Shown in pieces: positions 1 through 8,108 of a DNA stretch of 20,857 nt (position 1 is the stretch's first letter; each line of letters starts with the position of its first letter). This DNA comes from JAIBBG01 sp031417525 (GTDB lineage Bacteria > Bacteroidota > Bacteroidia > Flavobacteriales_D > Sanyastnellaceae): assembly GCA_031417525.1 (NCBI GenBank), contig JANOVT010000338.1:1-20857 (forward strand). Reading direction: 5' to 3'. The notes under the pieces were generated by a model. The model ran no database searches. It was not told the origin of the DNA and was given only the letters and a program-made list of their open reading frames with translations. The position numbers were made by a program, and so were the translations under genes.

Positions 1-22
1 CGTTGCAGTGCTACGTCTCTAC
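1..22. repeat. Possible right half of a palindromic intergenic repeat, cut by window edge
   Basis: The first 15 bases can fold back on themselves (CGT/ACG and GC/GC pairs around an AGT loop with one T-T mismatch). They are followed by TCTCTAC, which would pair with a GTAGAGA lying outside the window. This resembles the GTAGAGACG...CGTCTCTAC palindromes scattered in Bacteroidota genomes, but the left half is not visible. The rest of 23-136 shows no convincing gene. Confidence 0.25.
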
Positions 23-136
23 ATTCGAAATCGCGTTCACATTCATGATTTTACCAGACGTGTTTACATTTAGCCCATCTTCCAATTGGGTATTACAAAA
101 TTTCGGTTGGAAATTTCAATCCATAATTTTTTCGAC

Positions 137-2554
137 ATGAAAGGAGTTCTTTTTATTTTCATCTTTTCTTCCTTGCTTTTTTTGCAAAAAATAAATGCGC
201 AGCATCTGAGCTGCCAGCAATCCAAAAGAGTTATTCCAACCCGCGGTGGTGTCATGCTCGATGATCCGGGAAATTTGCGAAGTGACACATTGGATGTGTT
301 GAGTTATGACATTAACCTCGACATGACTTTGATGAACTCGTCGCTAATCAAAGCAAATTGCACGGTGGCTCTTCAAAGCCTGATGAATAATGTGAGTAGT
401 GTGAATCTCGACTTGAGATCACTTACCGTGGACAGTGTAAAATTGGGTAGCAATCTTTTGACGTTTACACATATAGGCGAATTGTTGCACGTCAATCTTC
501 CAATAGCCATGAACTCCGGCGATGAATTGAGTCTCAATGTTTTTTACCACGGCACACCTGGCGTTGATGCATCATGGGGAGGATTCTATTTTCAATCAGG
601 CTACGCATATAATATTGGTGTTGCTTTTACATCAGAGCCACATACTTTTGGCAGAGTGTGGTTTCCTTGCTTCGACAATTTTGTGGAAAGAAGTTCATTT
701 ACGTTTCATGTTTTGACCAATCAAAACAGAACGGCTTACTGCAATGGAATACGCACCGGCATCGATACGGTGGGACAAGATTCCATCATCACCCATTGGC
801 AACTCGATGAATTGATTCCATCTTATCTCGCAACGGTTTCGGTCACTAATTATGTGGAAGCGTTGGATTCATTTCAAAGTATGAGTGGTGATGAAATTCC
901 GGTGACTATGATCGCGCGGGCAATTGACACCACAGAGATGAAACAAAGCCTGATTCATATTCCCGAGTGGATGGAAGCGGCAGAAACAAAATTTGGTCCT
1001 TTTCGCTGGCCGCGCTTAGGATATTGTGCTGTTCCTTTTAATGCCGGAGCAATGGAACATGCAACGAATATTTCTTATCCTATATATGCACTCGATGGTT
1101 CACTGGCTTTCGAAACGACTGCAGCGCATGAAGCATCGCATCATTGGTGGGGAGATTTAGTGACATGCAGAAATGCGGATGATATGTGGATCAATGAAGG
1201 ATGGGCGAGTTACAGTGAGGCTTTATACATGGAGCTACTTTATAACCACGCTGCCTATGTCGATTATGTGCGTGAAAATCACAAGGATGTTTTATTGTAT
1301 GCTCACATTCGTGACGAAGGGCGCTATCCTGTGAGTGGTGTTCCGTCAGAAAATACCTATGGCGATCATGTATATAATAAAGGTGCAGATGTTGCCCATA
1401 CATTGCGCGGCTACATGGGCGAAAATGATTTTTTTGAAGGCTTAAAAGATTTCTTGGATGTCAATCAATTCTCTGATGTATCCAGCGAAGATCTGCGTGA
1501 TCACCTGCAAACCTTCACGAGCGCAGACCTCAACAGCTTTTTTAATAATTGGATTTTTGAAGGTGGTTTTCCCGAGTTTCGTGTTCGCGAATTCCAACTT
1601 GTTTCTGGAAATGATTGGCTAGTGTCGATTGATCAACACAAACATTATTCGGCTGAGTATTATACCAACGTGCCGATGCAAGTGAGTGCAATCGATGAAA
1701 TGGGTATTCATGTTTATTTCAATGCGATGATGTCCGGAGAGTTCACGGAACTTACACTTACACTTCCAAATGGTTTTTCACCTGTTGCTTTTTTTCTGAA
1801 TGAAAATGATGCCATCTCGCAAGCCGTACTTGGAGAAACGCAGGTACTGACGCAGTTGGGTTCCAGCGATTTTGATTTCGCGGAATTTGAACTCGATGTG
1901 ATGAATTTGGGAACTGCAGATTCCATTTATATGCGTGTCGAAAATCACTGGGCTGCTGCAGATGAATTACAAAGTCAACCCGAATTTTTTATTTCCCCGG
2001 ATCGTTGGTGGAATGTGTATCACAATGGAACAGAAGAAAGTGTTGATCTCAAAGCAACGATACGATACTATGGCAACGACAGCCAGACAAATTACTTTGA
2101 TCCATTGTTCTTCGATTATTTTGAAGCGAATGCTCTCAATGAAGACAGTATCATACTTGTTTATCGTCCCGATGAATTATCGTCATGGCAGGAGTGGAGT
2201 GATTATTCGTTGTTCACCACACCTGGTCTAACCAACTGGAATGGACGAATTGATATTCTGCATGTGGCGCCCGGTCAATATACGTGGGCTGCGCGTACTG
2301 GCGTAGATGCAGTTAACGAATCAGCAAATCTTCAGAGTTCCATTTATCAGAACGGCGATATTATTGTTGTCAATTCAACTGAACAAAATGAATCGATAAC
2401 GGTTACTGATCTTTCAGGCAAAACGATTTTTACCGGAAAAACAAATCGCAGAACACAAATTCCTTGCGGCACCTGGTCCAAAGAAGTTTACCTCATCAAC
2501 CTCAGCAATCAAACAAATAATGATTCAACCACTCAAAAAATACTGATTCACTAA
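137..2554 (+). CDS. Secreted M1-family metallo-aminopeptidase with type IX secretion C-terminal domain
   Basis: An 805-residue zinc aminopeptidase of the M1 (gluzincin) family, which removes N-terminal residues from peptides outside the cell. ATG 137 is chosen over an in-frame ATG at 86 because it begins a clear signal peptide (MKGVLFIFIFSSLLFLQ, cut near ...INAQ). The catalytic site is HEASH at 331-335 followed after 18 residues by Glu354 in NEGWASYSE, the HEXXH-X18-E pattern. Tyr413 in VYNKGAD is the expected transition-state tyrosine. The substrate exopeptidase motif, normally GxMEN, reads GAMEH at 304-308, so its Asn is replaced by His. The last ~70 residues (from about 735) contain VTDLSGKTIFTG and end in KILIH, like the Por/T9SS sorting domain, implying export across the outer membrane by T9SS. 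The stop is 2 nt before a heptamer tract leading to the next gene. Peptide specificity cannot be read from sequence. Confidence 0.95.
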   Translation: MKGVLFIFIFSSLLFLQKINAQHLSCQQSKRVIPTRGGVMLDDPGNLRSDTLDVLSYDINLDMTLMNSSLIKANCTVALQSLMNNVSSVNLDLRSLTVDSVKLGSNLLTFTHIGELLHVNLPIAMNSGDELSLNVFYHGTPGVDASWGGFYFQSGYAYNIGVAFTSEPHTFGRVWFPCFDNFVERSSFTFHVLTNQNRTAYCNGIRTGIDTVGQDSIITHWQLDELIPSYLATVSVTNYVEALDSFQSMSGDEIPVTMIARAIDTTEMKQSLIHIPEWMEAAETKFGPFRWPRLGYCAVPFNAGAMEHATNISYPIYALDGSLAFETTAAHEASHHWWGDLVTCRNADDMWINEGWASYSEALYMELLYNHAAYVDYVRENHKDVLLYAHIRDEGRYPVSGVPSENTYGDHVYNKGADVAHTLRGYMGENDFFEGLKDFLDVNQFSDVSSEDLRDHLQTFTSADLNSFFNNWIFEGGFPEFRVREFQLVSGNDWLVSIDQHKHYSAEYYTNVPMQVSAIDEMGIHVYFNAMMSGEFTELTLTLPNGFSPVAFFLNENDAISQAVLGETQVLTQLGSSDFDFAEFELDVMNLGTADSIYMRVENHWAAADELQSQPEFFISPDRWWNVYHNGTEESVDLKATIRYYGNDSQTNYFDPLFFDYFEANALNEDSIILVYRPDELSSWQEWSDYSLFTTPGLTNWNGRIDILHVAPGQYTWAARTGVDAVNESANLQSSIYQNGDIIVVNSTEQNESITVTDLSGKTIFTGKTNRRTQIPCGTWSKEVYLINLSNQTNNDSTTQKILIH

Positions 2555-2556
2555 TT

Positions 2557-2605
2557 TCTCACCTCTCACCTCTCACCTCTCGCTTCTCACCTCTCGCTTC
2601 TCACC
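2557..2605. repeat. Tandem heptamer tract, TCTCACC/TCTCGCT, 7 units
   Basis: Seven perfect-length 7-bp units (TCTCACC x3, TCTCGCT, TCTCACC, TCTCGCT, TCTCACC). They fill nearly the whole spacer between the peptidase stop and the ATG of the transporter, leaving 2 nt on one side and 3 nt on the other. The strand read here is purely pyrimidine except for the A/G at the fifth position. No ribosome binding site fits in this spacer. Confidence 0.9.
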
Positions 2606-2608
2606 GCC

Positions 2609-3331
2609 ATGTCCACCATTCCTCTCCCATCCTCCCGCCGCGAGTGGCTCTTCATCGCACTGGCCGGATTTTTTGTGACGAATGCTGTCACTGCTGAACT
2701 CATCAGCAACAAGCTGATTGATATTCCGATTTCATTTGAATTGTTCGGTAAAAGATTCGGGCCATTTGTAACCATCATTGGAGTGTTGCCCTGGCCGGTG
2801 GTGTTTATTGTCACCGATTTGATCAATGAATTTTATGGTCAAAAAGCCATTCGCAAATTGTCGTGGATTACTTCCGGGTTGATTGCTTATTGTTTTATCA
2901 TCGTGATCGTCTCGATGAGTATTCCGGCAAATACATCCATCAGCCCATTCACAGCTACGGATGGAGAATACAATAAAGTATTTGGTCAAAGCCGATGGAT
3001 CATCGTCGGAAGTATCACGGCATTCCTGATTTCTCAAATCATGGACGCTACTCTTTTTGCCTGGATAAAAAAGCGCACAGGAAATAAAATGATCTGGCTG
3101 CGAAGTACAGGTTCCACTATGATTTCACAGCTCTTTGATTCATACATTGTTTTGTACATCGGATTTATCGTCCCGGGAACCTTGCCTTTGAGTGCGTTTT
3201 GGGAAATAGCACCAACCAACTATGTGTTCAAATTAATCATCGCGATTTCTCTCACACCGGTAATTTACTTAGGACATTTTTTGGTTCGTAGATACTTGAG
3301 GGAAAATGGAGAATTCAGAATTCAGAATTGA
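2609..3331 (+). CDS. Queuosine precursor transporter (VUT/YhhQ family)
   Basis: A 240-residue integral membrane protein of the Vut_1/YhhQ family, whose studied members import queuosine precursors (preQ0/preQ1 or queuine) used for tRNA wobble modification. Around six hydrophobic segments are visible. The family signature appears near the N terminus as NAVTAELISNKLID, and the FVTDLINEFYG motif at about 70-80 is typical. ATG 2609 is the natural start and follows the heptamer tract by 3 nt. The last seven residues before the stop (GEFRIQN) are encoded by a GAATTCA/GAATTGA heptamer repeat, so the C-terminal tail is probably not conserved. It may be co-transcribed with the upstream peptidase, although no functional link is apparent. 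Substrate is inferred from family only. Confidence 0.88.
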   Translation: MSTIPLPSSRREWLFIALAGFFVTNAVTAELISNKLIDIPISFELFGKRFGPFVTIIGVLPWPVVFIVTDLINEFYGQKAIRKLSWITSGLIAYCFIIVIVSMSIPANTSISPFTATDGEYNKVFGQSRWIIVGSITAFLISQIMDATLFAWIKKRTGNKMIWLRSTGSTMISQLFDSYIVLYIGFIVPGTLPLSAFWEIAPTNYVFKLIIAISLTPVIYLGHFLVRRYLRENGEFRIQN

Positions 3332-3345
3332 GAATTGAGAATTGG
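3311..3345. repeat. Tandem heptamer tract, GAATTCA/GAATTGA, 5 units
   Basis: Five 7-bp units in a row: GAATTCA twice, GAATTGA twice and GAATTGG. The tract begins inside the transporter gene, supplies its TGA stop at 3329-3331 and runs 14 nt beyond it. It is a different heptamer family from the TCTCACC tracts but has the same period. The convergent spacer 3332-3429 holds nothing else recognisable besides the next tract. Confidence 0.9.
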
Positions 3346-3402
3346 ACGGAATTTAGCTTGTGGTTAAATGAAATTTGGTCCAATCGAATCAAAGTCTGAC
3401 AT

Positions 3403-3423
3403 TCTCACTTCTCACTTCTCACT
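3403..3423. repeat. Tandem heptamer tract, TCTCACT, 3 units
   Basis: Three exact TCTCACT units, followed by a degenerate fourth (TCTTATT) that reaches the stop codon of the leftward OmpP1-like gene. In the sense of that gene the tract reads AGTGAGA, so it is purine rich in the mRNA. Confidence 0.85.
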
Positions 3424-3429
3424 TCTTAT

Positions 3430-4884
3430 TCAGAATCTCATCCCCACCGACAGCAACCCACGCACATTCGTACTATGAATGCTCGTTGGTTGTACAAATC
3501 TTGGATCGTACATATAATATGTGGCATCCTTAGTCATGTATCCAACACCCAGGTCAACAAAGAAATAATCATTGCGAAAGCCGAGTCCGCCGGTGTATGT
3601 GATAAACGGATTGTTGATTGCACCAGCACTACTGACAAATGGATTCTGCTGATAAATCGCACCGGCTCTCAGATAATAGGTTCCCAAAAAACGCATCTCC
3701 ATTCCGACACGTATTTTGTGTGTGCTTCGATAGATCGTCGAAATGGTTTTGTTTTCTGAAGAATAATCGTAGTCATTCGTTGCTGCGCCAAACATCTTGA
3801 TGCGTTCGAAATTGGTGTATTCGTAGTCGGCAGAAATAACTCCCATTTTGCCAAGAACAAAAGCAGCATTTGCCATCATGAGCGATGGAGTGCGAATGGA
3901 ATAGTCGGTAATCAATTGTGGAGATTCAAATTTGTCTCCGTTTCCTTGTGCCGTGTTGGCTGTCAAACTGGTGATGTAAGTTTCATGCAAAGTGAATCGG
4001 GTAGGAGCGTGATATGCAACACCAACACGCATCCACTTCGATGGCTTTAAGATGATACCAAATTTTGCATTCACTCCTGTACCGTCTGATCGCAGATCTT
4101 CCGTGAAGTTGAAGGACGTCACGAACTGATCACTGCTATATTCTTCGGTGTAGGTAGATTTTTCCCTGAATCGCACAGTCATAAGATTGATTGTCATTCC
4201 GAAGTAAACAAAATCCCGGTAGTTGGCTCCAAAACCAAATGCGGTTTCACCTTGAGATCCGATGCGTGTTATGTTTTTTGTTTGTTGAATTTCTCCGGCA
4301 CTTGAAGGCTCGTAATATGTTCCAAGTGTATCATTCGGAAGTATTACTCCGGAATTATATGCAAGCCCTGCGGTGAAGGGAAAGTAGTCGTTCAGTTCTT
4401 CAGGCAGTACTCCATTCGCTTGAATAGAAAAGGGTGTCAACAATGAGCTTTCTGAAGTTCCCTTAATGCTAAAATTTTCGTAGTAGTTGTTCACCTTGGA
4501 ATATGCAACACCAAAATTGAATGCAGGCCAATCTGAATCTTCCGTGTTTTCACTTCCGATCAATCCGATATTATTTAATGTGAGACGTGTCTTCGAATTA
4601 TCAGCGCCAGTTCCCATATAACTGCTGTGTGCCTGCTGATCATTTAATCCGAGAGAAAATTCAGCACCGCCTCTTTTGTAAAATCCGATGCCCGCGGGAT
4701 TGTGAAAAAAACTGCTCAGATCTGCGCCGATGGCACCGAATGCGCCGCCCATTCCGAGTGATCGTGCGGTCATTGGAGTTTCACGGAATGAATATCGCAG
4801 CGCATCTACTTCATTCTGTGCTTGCATCATCGATGCGCAGAAACTACACAGTGCAATCAACACAACATGATTCAAGTTTTTCAT
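3430..4884 (-). CDS. OmpP1/FadL-family outer-membrane transport protein
   Basis: A 484-residue predicted outer-membrane beta barrel. Residues 1-23 are a signal peptide (MKNLNHVVLIALCSFCASMMQAQ). The N-terminal part carries ARSLGMGGAFGAIGADLSSF and HNPAGIGFY, typical of the OmpP1/FadL/TodX family, whose members move hydrophobic molecules across the outer membrane. Alternating amphipathic strands fill the rest, and the protein ends in LLSVGMRF with a terminal aromatic residue as barrel proteins usually do. The substrate is unknown. It starts 38 nt after the stop of the lipoprotein gene on the same strand, so the two probably form an operon with the lipoprotein first. A related function such as a T9SS-associated barrel (PorV-like) cannot be excluded, but the length and motif fit OmpP1 better. 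Confidence 0.85.
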   Translation of the reverse strand: MKNLNHVVLIALCSFCASMMQAQNEVDALRYSFRETPMTARSLGMGGAFGAIGADLSSFFHNPAGIGFYKRGGAEFSLGLNDQQAHSSYMGTGADNSKTRLTLNNIGLIGSENTEDSDWPAFNFGVAYSKVNNYYENFSIKGTSESSLLTPFSIQANGVLPEELNDYFPFTAGLAYNSGVILPNDTLGTYYEPSSAGEIQQTKNITRIGSQGETAFGFGANYRDFVYFGMTINLMTVRFREKSTYTEEYSSDQFVTSFNFTEDLRSDGTGVNAKFGIILKPSKWMRVGVAYHAPTRFTLHETYITSLTANTAQGNGDKFESPQLITDYSIRTPSLMMANAAFVLGKMGVISADYEYTNFERIKMFGAATNDYDYSSENKTISTIYRSTHKIRVGMEMRFLGTYYLRAGAIYQQNPFVSSAGAINNPFITYTGGLGFRNDYFFVDLGVGYMTKDATYYMYDPRFVQPTSIHSTNVRGLLSVGMRF

Positions 4885-4922
4885 ACGATTTGATTTTTTC
4901 GATGACTGAAAGATTCCAATTT

Positions 4923-6371
4923 CTATTTCCTGCGAGGGCCTGATACAGAACCGCCTGAATTGTGCTGTCCTCCACCTGATGGTGTTCCTCCGCTTTTATG
5001 ACCACCTGAAGGAGACGATTGTGGAGGAGAAACTCTTCCGCCTTTATCACCACCACCTGAAGGGATATTATTTCTGGATGGACTCACCGGCCTTTGTTCC
5101 GGACGAGCTTGTGGATTTTGTCTTTGTGGTTCCGGCTTCACATTCGGTGATTCATTTCTGGCCGGACGTGTATCAGGAACAGTGTTGTGTTGTGATGGAA
5201 TAACTGGTGTCGGATTGCGGAATACAGGTTGTGAATTGGAAGGAGAACTTATGTTCGGCTTTTGGTGATTACCTTCGTAGTAATCAGGTTGATTGTTGTT
5301 CACAGCAGGGCGGCCTTGCTCGAGCATAGATGGTTTCACTGACTCCGTTGAATAAGTTGGTCGTGCGGAAGCTGGAGTTGTCTGAGGTTTGAAAACCGAG
5401 TGATTATCCGATGAATTCGCATTTGGTTTTTCCGCCTGAACAATTGTAGATTCAGAATGACTTACAGTAGGCCGATTTCCCGGAGTTGTTGCCACTTGAT
5501 TATTGTTTTGATTCTGCAACGTTGGTTTTTCAGCATGGTTCTCTGTTGTGGTGTGTCCGTTGTTCAAAGTTGCCTGAGCAATTTGCGGCTGTGAATTCGC
5601 AAGTGAAGGTTGTGAGCCATCTGTCGGTTTTGAAACTCTGCCTGAATAGAAAATATCATCGCCATAGGTTGAATTGTCGATAGAACCTGTTGCGATTGGA
5701 TTGCGATGTCCAAAGATCACATTTGAGTATTGTTCATCGTCATACCAGTAATTTCCATTCCAGTTTCCGCCATAGTATGGATTGTTATATCCGTAGTAGG
5801 GATTGTAATAATTGTAGGGAGTATACCAGGTATTGTAACCCCACTGATTGTAATACCATGGATTGTAATAAGGAGAATACCAGCCAAAACCGGAGCCATA
5901 ATAAGGAGAGTAGTAAGGAGAATAACCCCAATTATAGCCGAAATTAAAACTGGTGTACCATCCGGTCCATGGACTGTAGCCCACAGAAAAACGAGGGCTC
6001 GGGAAATTAGAATAAGAACCATAGTTGTATGCTCCATATCCACAGTTCCCACCATAATTATTTGACCATGGACTTTGATAAACGTCGCCGTAATAGTTAT
6101 TGATCGTTCCGTTGTTGGTTGAAGCTGTGTCACCGCTGAAATAATCATCTTCAGATTTCGTGGCAGGATCTACCTGATCAGATGAAACAGAATTGGGATC
6201 CTGCATTCGTGCTTCATCATCTACCAGAGCGAAATCAGAGATATAGGTATCCGTTGGCTGATAATAAACATCGTCGCTTTCGTAAGTAGAGGTTGTCGTC
6301 GCATACTTGGAAGGAGTGCACGAAACGATCGTGATGGCTGCGATGGCGATAATTTGTAGGATGTTTTTCAT
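4923..6371 (-). CDS. Low-complexity Tyr/Asn/Gly- and Pro-rich lipoprotein
   Basis: A 482-residue protein of unknown function. The ATG at 6371 is chosen because it starts a lipoprotein signal (MKNILQIIAIAAITIVSC, lipobox Cys18). The longer reading frame upstream would begin inside a -7-like promoter box. After an acidic Ser/Asp-rich stretch (about 30-85), residues 90-210 form an aromatic tract with repeated PYY, NPYYG and SPYYS motifs. Residues 245-435 are rich in Pro, Gln, Asn and Ser. Residues 436-482 are Gly/Ser-rich, basic, and end in PRRK. No folded domain is recognisable. Similar Bacteroidota proteins are usually annotated as hypothetical. It precedes the OmpP1-like gene by 38 nt, so an envelope role is inferred. 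A surface-exposed, extended or adhesive protein is one possibility, without direct support. Confidence 0.8.
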   Translation of the reverse strand: MKNILQIIAIAAITIVSCTPSKYATTTSTYESDDVYYQPTDTYISDFALVDDEARMQDPNSVSSDQVDPATKSEDDYFSGDTASTNNGTINNYYGDVYQSPWSNNYGGNCGYGAYNYGSYSNFPSPRFSVGYSPWTGWYTSFNFGYNWGYSPYYSPYYGSGFGWYSPYYNPWYYNQWGYNTWYTPYNYYNPYYGYNNPYYGGNWNGNYWYDDEQYSNVIFGHRNPIATGSIDNSTYGDDIFYSGRVSKPTDGSQPSLANSQPQIAQATLNNGHTTTENHAEKPTLQNQNNNQVATTPGNRPTVSHSESTIVQAEKPNANSSDNHSVFKPQTTPASARPTYSTESVKPSMLEQGRPAVNNNQPDYYEGNHQKPNISSPSNSQPVFRNPTPVIPSQHNTVPDTRPARNESPNVKPEPQRQNPQARPEQRPVSPSRNNIPSGGGDKGGRVSPPQSSPSGGHKSGGTPSGGGQHNSGGSVSGPRRK

Positions 6372-6403
6372 GGCGGAAATTTTTAAAATCAGAACCTCAA
6401 TCC

Positions 6404-6411
6404 CAAATGTA
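6404..6411 (-). promoter_or_regulatory. Candidate -7 promoter box for the lipoprotein/OmpP1 operon
   Basis: On the minus strand the sequence reads TACATTTG, a full match to the Bacteroidota TAnnTTTG element, 32 nt upstream of the lipoprotein ATG. A -33 element is weak (TTCG, 16 nt further upstream). Confidence 0.4.
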
Positions 6412-6511
6412 CGCTGTGTTTGTTTTCCGAAGTTCCTGTTTGCGTTTTTTTGTATCAATATCTTACTCGTTTGCAAGATCACATTCTCAGCGGAAAAGTT
6501 TTACTACGTCT

Positions 6512-6519
6512 TACTTTTG
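6512..6519 (+). promoter_or_regulatory. Candidate -7 promoter box for proS
   Basis: TACTTTTG matches TAnnTTTG and lies 37 nt before the proS ATG in the divergent spacer 6372-6556. No TTTG was seen at the proper -33 distance, so support is partial. Confidence 0.3.
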
Positions 6520-6556
6520 GCGTCCAAATTTTAATCAACTACCATACCATTACATT

Positions 6557-8035
6557 ATGGCTGAGAAACTTACTTCAAGAGAAACGGATTATTCCAAATG
6601 GTACAACGACCTGGTGATCAACGCTGATCTCGCTGAACACAGCGCTGTGCGTGGATGTATGGTCATCAAGCCATACGGTTTTGCGATCTGGGAAAAAATG
6701 CGTGATGCACTCGATAAGATGTTTAAAGACACCGGTCACCAGAACGCTTATTTCCCATTGTTCGTTCCGAGAAGTTTTTTGGAGAAGGAAGAAGGCCATG
6801 CAGAAGGTTTTGCCAAGGAATGCGCTGTGGTTACTCACTACCGACTGAAAGCTAATCCGGATGAGAAAGGAAAACTCATGGTTGATCCTGAATCAAAACT
6901 GGAAGAGGAGTTGATTGTTCGTCCGACGAGTGAGGCGATTATTTGGAATACCTACAAAGGTTGGATTCAGAGTTATCGCGATTTGCCGATCCTGATCAAT
7001 CAGTGGGCGAATGTTGTGCGTTGGGAAATGCGAACGCGTTTGTTTTTGCGAACCACTGAATTTCTCTGGCAGGAAGGTCACACGGCTCATTCGACTTCGC
7101 AGGAAGCATTGGTAGAAACAAGAAAGATGCTGGATGTCTATGCGACTTTCGCAGAAAACTGGATGGCGATGCCGGTAATCAAAGGAAGTAAAACCGAAAG
7201 CGAACGTTTCGCGGGTGCCATTGATACGATGTGTATTGAAGCTTTGATGCAGGATGGAAAAGCATTGCAGGCCGGTACTTCACATTTTCTCGGACAAAAT
7301 TTTGCAAAGGCATTTGATGTGAAGTTCACATCAAAAGAAGGAGTGCTTGATTATGTATGGGCAACATCATGGGGAGTTTCAACACGACTCATGGGCGCAC
7401 TCATTATGACACACAGCGATGATCAGGGATTGCGATTGCCACCGATGTTAGCTCCTATTCATGTGGTGATCGTTCCTATTTATAAAGGAGAAGAACAACT
7501 TCAACTCATCTCGGAAAAAATTCAACCTATGATGGCCGAATTGCGTGCGAAAAATATCACCGTGAAATTTGATGATGACGACACCAAACGCAGTGGATGG
7601 AAATTCGCGGAATATGAATTGAAAGGTGTTCCGGTTCGCATGGCTATTGGTCCGAAGGACATGGAAAACGGCACAGTGGAAATTGCGCGCCGCGATACTG
7701 GTGTAAAATCAACGATTGCACAAACGGAAGTTGTTGCGCACATCGAACAATTGCTCAAAGACATTCAGGACAATCTTTTCAATCAGGCAATGGAGCATCG
7801 CAAAAGTCATATCACGTTGGTAGAAGATTATGAAGAGTTCAAAAAACTTCTTGATTCCAAAGGTGGATTTTTCCTGGCACATTGGGATGGCACAAAAGAG
7901 ACAGAAGAAAAAGTAAAGAACGAAACCAAAGCCACCATTCGCTGCATTCCATTCGATCTTGGAAAAGAAACCGGGAAATGCATGATCACCGGAAAACCTT
8001 CGGAGCAGCGAGTGTTGTTTGCGAGAGCGTATTGA
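6557..8035 (+). CDS. proS: Prolyl-tRNA synthetase, archaeal/eukaryotic-like type
   Basis: A 492-residue class II aminoacyl-tRNA synthetase that charges tRNA-Pro with proline in the cytoplasm. The ATG at 6557 gives MAEKLTSRETDYSKWYNDLV, the usual N terminus of the short ProS type 3. The 50 upstream in-frame residues are ignored because they cross the promoter region. VRPTSEAII at 121-129 and RWEMRTRLFLRTTEF at 155-169 followed by WQEGHTAH (motif 2 region) are characteristic. The large editing insertion of bacterial-type ProRS is absent. The C-terminal zinc-binding-like domain keeps only two of the usual cysteines (IRC and GKC) and the protein ends RVLFARAY with the C-terminal tyrosine typical of this type. 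It appears monocistronic, and the stop runs directly into a heptamer tract. Confidence 0.96.
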   Translation: MAEKLTSRETDYSKWYNDLVINADLAEHSAVRGCMVIKPYGFAIWEKMRDALDKMFKDTGHQNAYFPLFVPRSFLEKEEGHAEGFAKECAVVTHYRLKANPDEKGKLMVDPESKLEEELIVRPTSEAIIWNTYKGWIQSYRDLPILINQWANVVRWEMRTRLFLRTTEFLWQEGHTAHSTSQEALVETRKMLDVYATFAENWMAMPVIKGSKTESERFAGAIDTMCIEALMQDGKALQAGTSHFLGQNFAKAFDVKFTSKEGVLDYVWATSWGVSTRLMGALIMTHSDDQGLRLPPMLAPIHVVIVPIYKGEEQLQLISEKIQPMMAELRAKNITVKFDDDDTKRSGWKFAEYELKGVPVRMAIGPKDMENGTVEIARRDTGVKSTIAQTEVVAHIEQLLKDIQDNLFNQAMEHRKSHITLVEDYEEFKKLLDSKGGFFLAHWDGTKETEEKVKNETKATIRCIPFDLGKETGKCMITGKPSEQRVLFARAY

Positions 8036-8077
8036 GAGAGGCGAGAAGTGAGAGGTGAGATGAGAGAGGAGAGAATG
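8036..8077. repeat. Tandem heptamer tract, GAGAGGT-type, about 6 units
   Basis: Six imperfect 7-bp units (GAGAGGC, GAGAAGT, GAGAGGT, GAGATGA, GAGAGGA, GAGAATG) start at the first base after the proS stop. The core is the reverse complement of the TCTCACC/TCTCACT family seen at 2557 and 3403. Confidence 0.7.
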
Positions 8078-8108
8078 GAAGAACTTCTGCCTGAGCCATT
8101 CGATTTTT

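Noticed and set aside
86..136. ATG 86 as the peptidase start
   Set aside because: It would put 17 charged/polar residues before a clear signal peptide; ATG 137 fits secretion.
1..140. Short open frame from the window edge ending at TGA 138, overlapping the peptidase ATG
   Set aside because: No recognisable sequence, and 45 codons alone are not enough; the edge looks like a palindromic repeat.
5730..6065. 111-codon plus-strand frame rich in Ile/Val, looking like a membrane protein
   Set aside because: It is the antisense shadow of the Tyr/Asn-rich tract of the lipoprotein gene; the hydrophobicity results from complementary codons.
5717..6148. 143-codon minus-strand frame inside the lipoprotein gene in another frame
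   Set aside because: It overlaps the real gene entirely and is a composition artefact.
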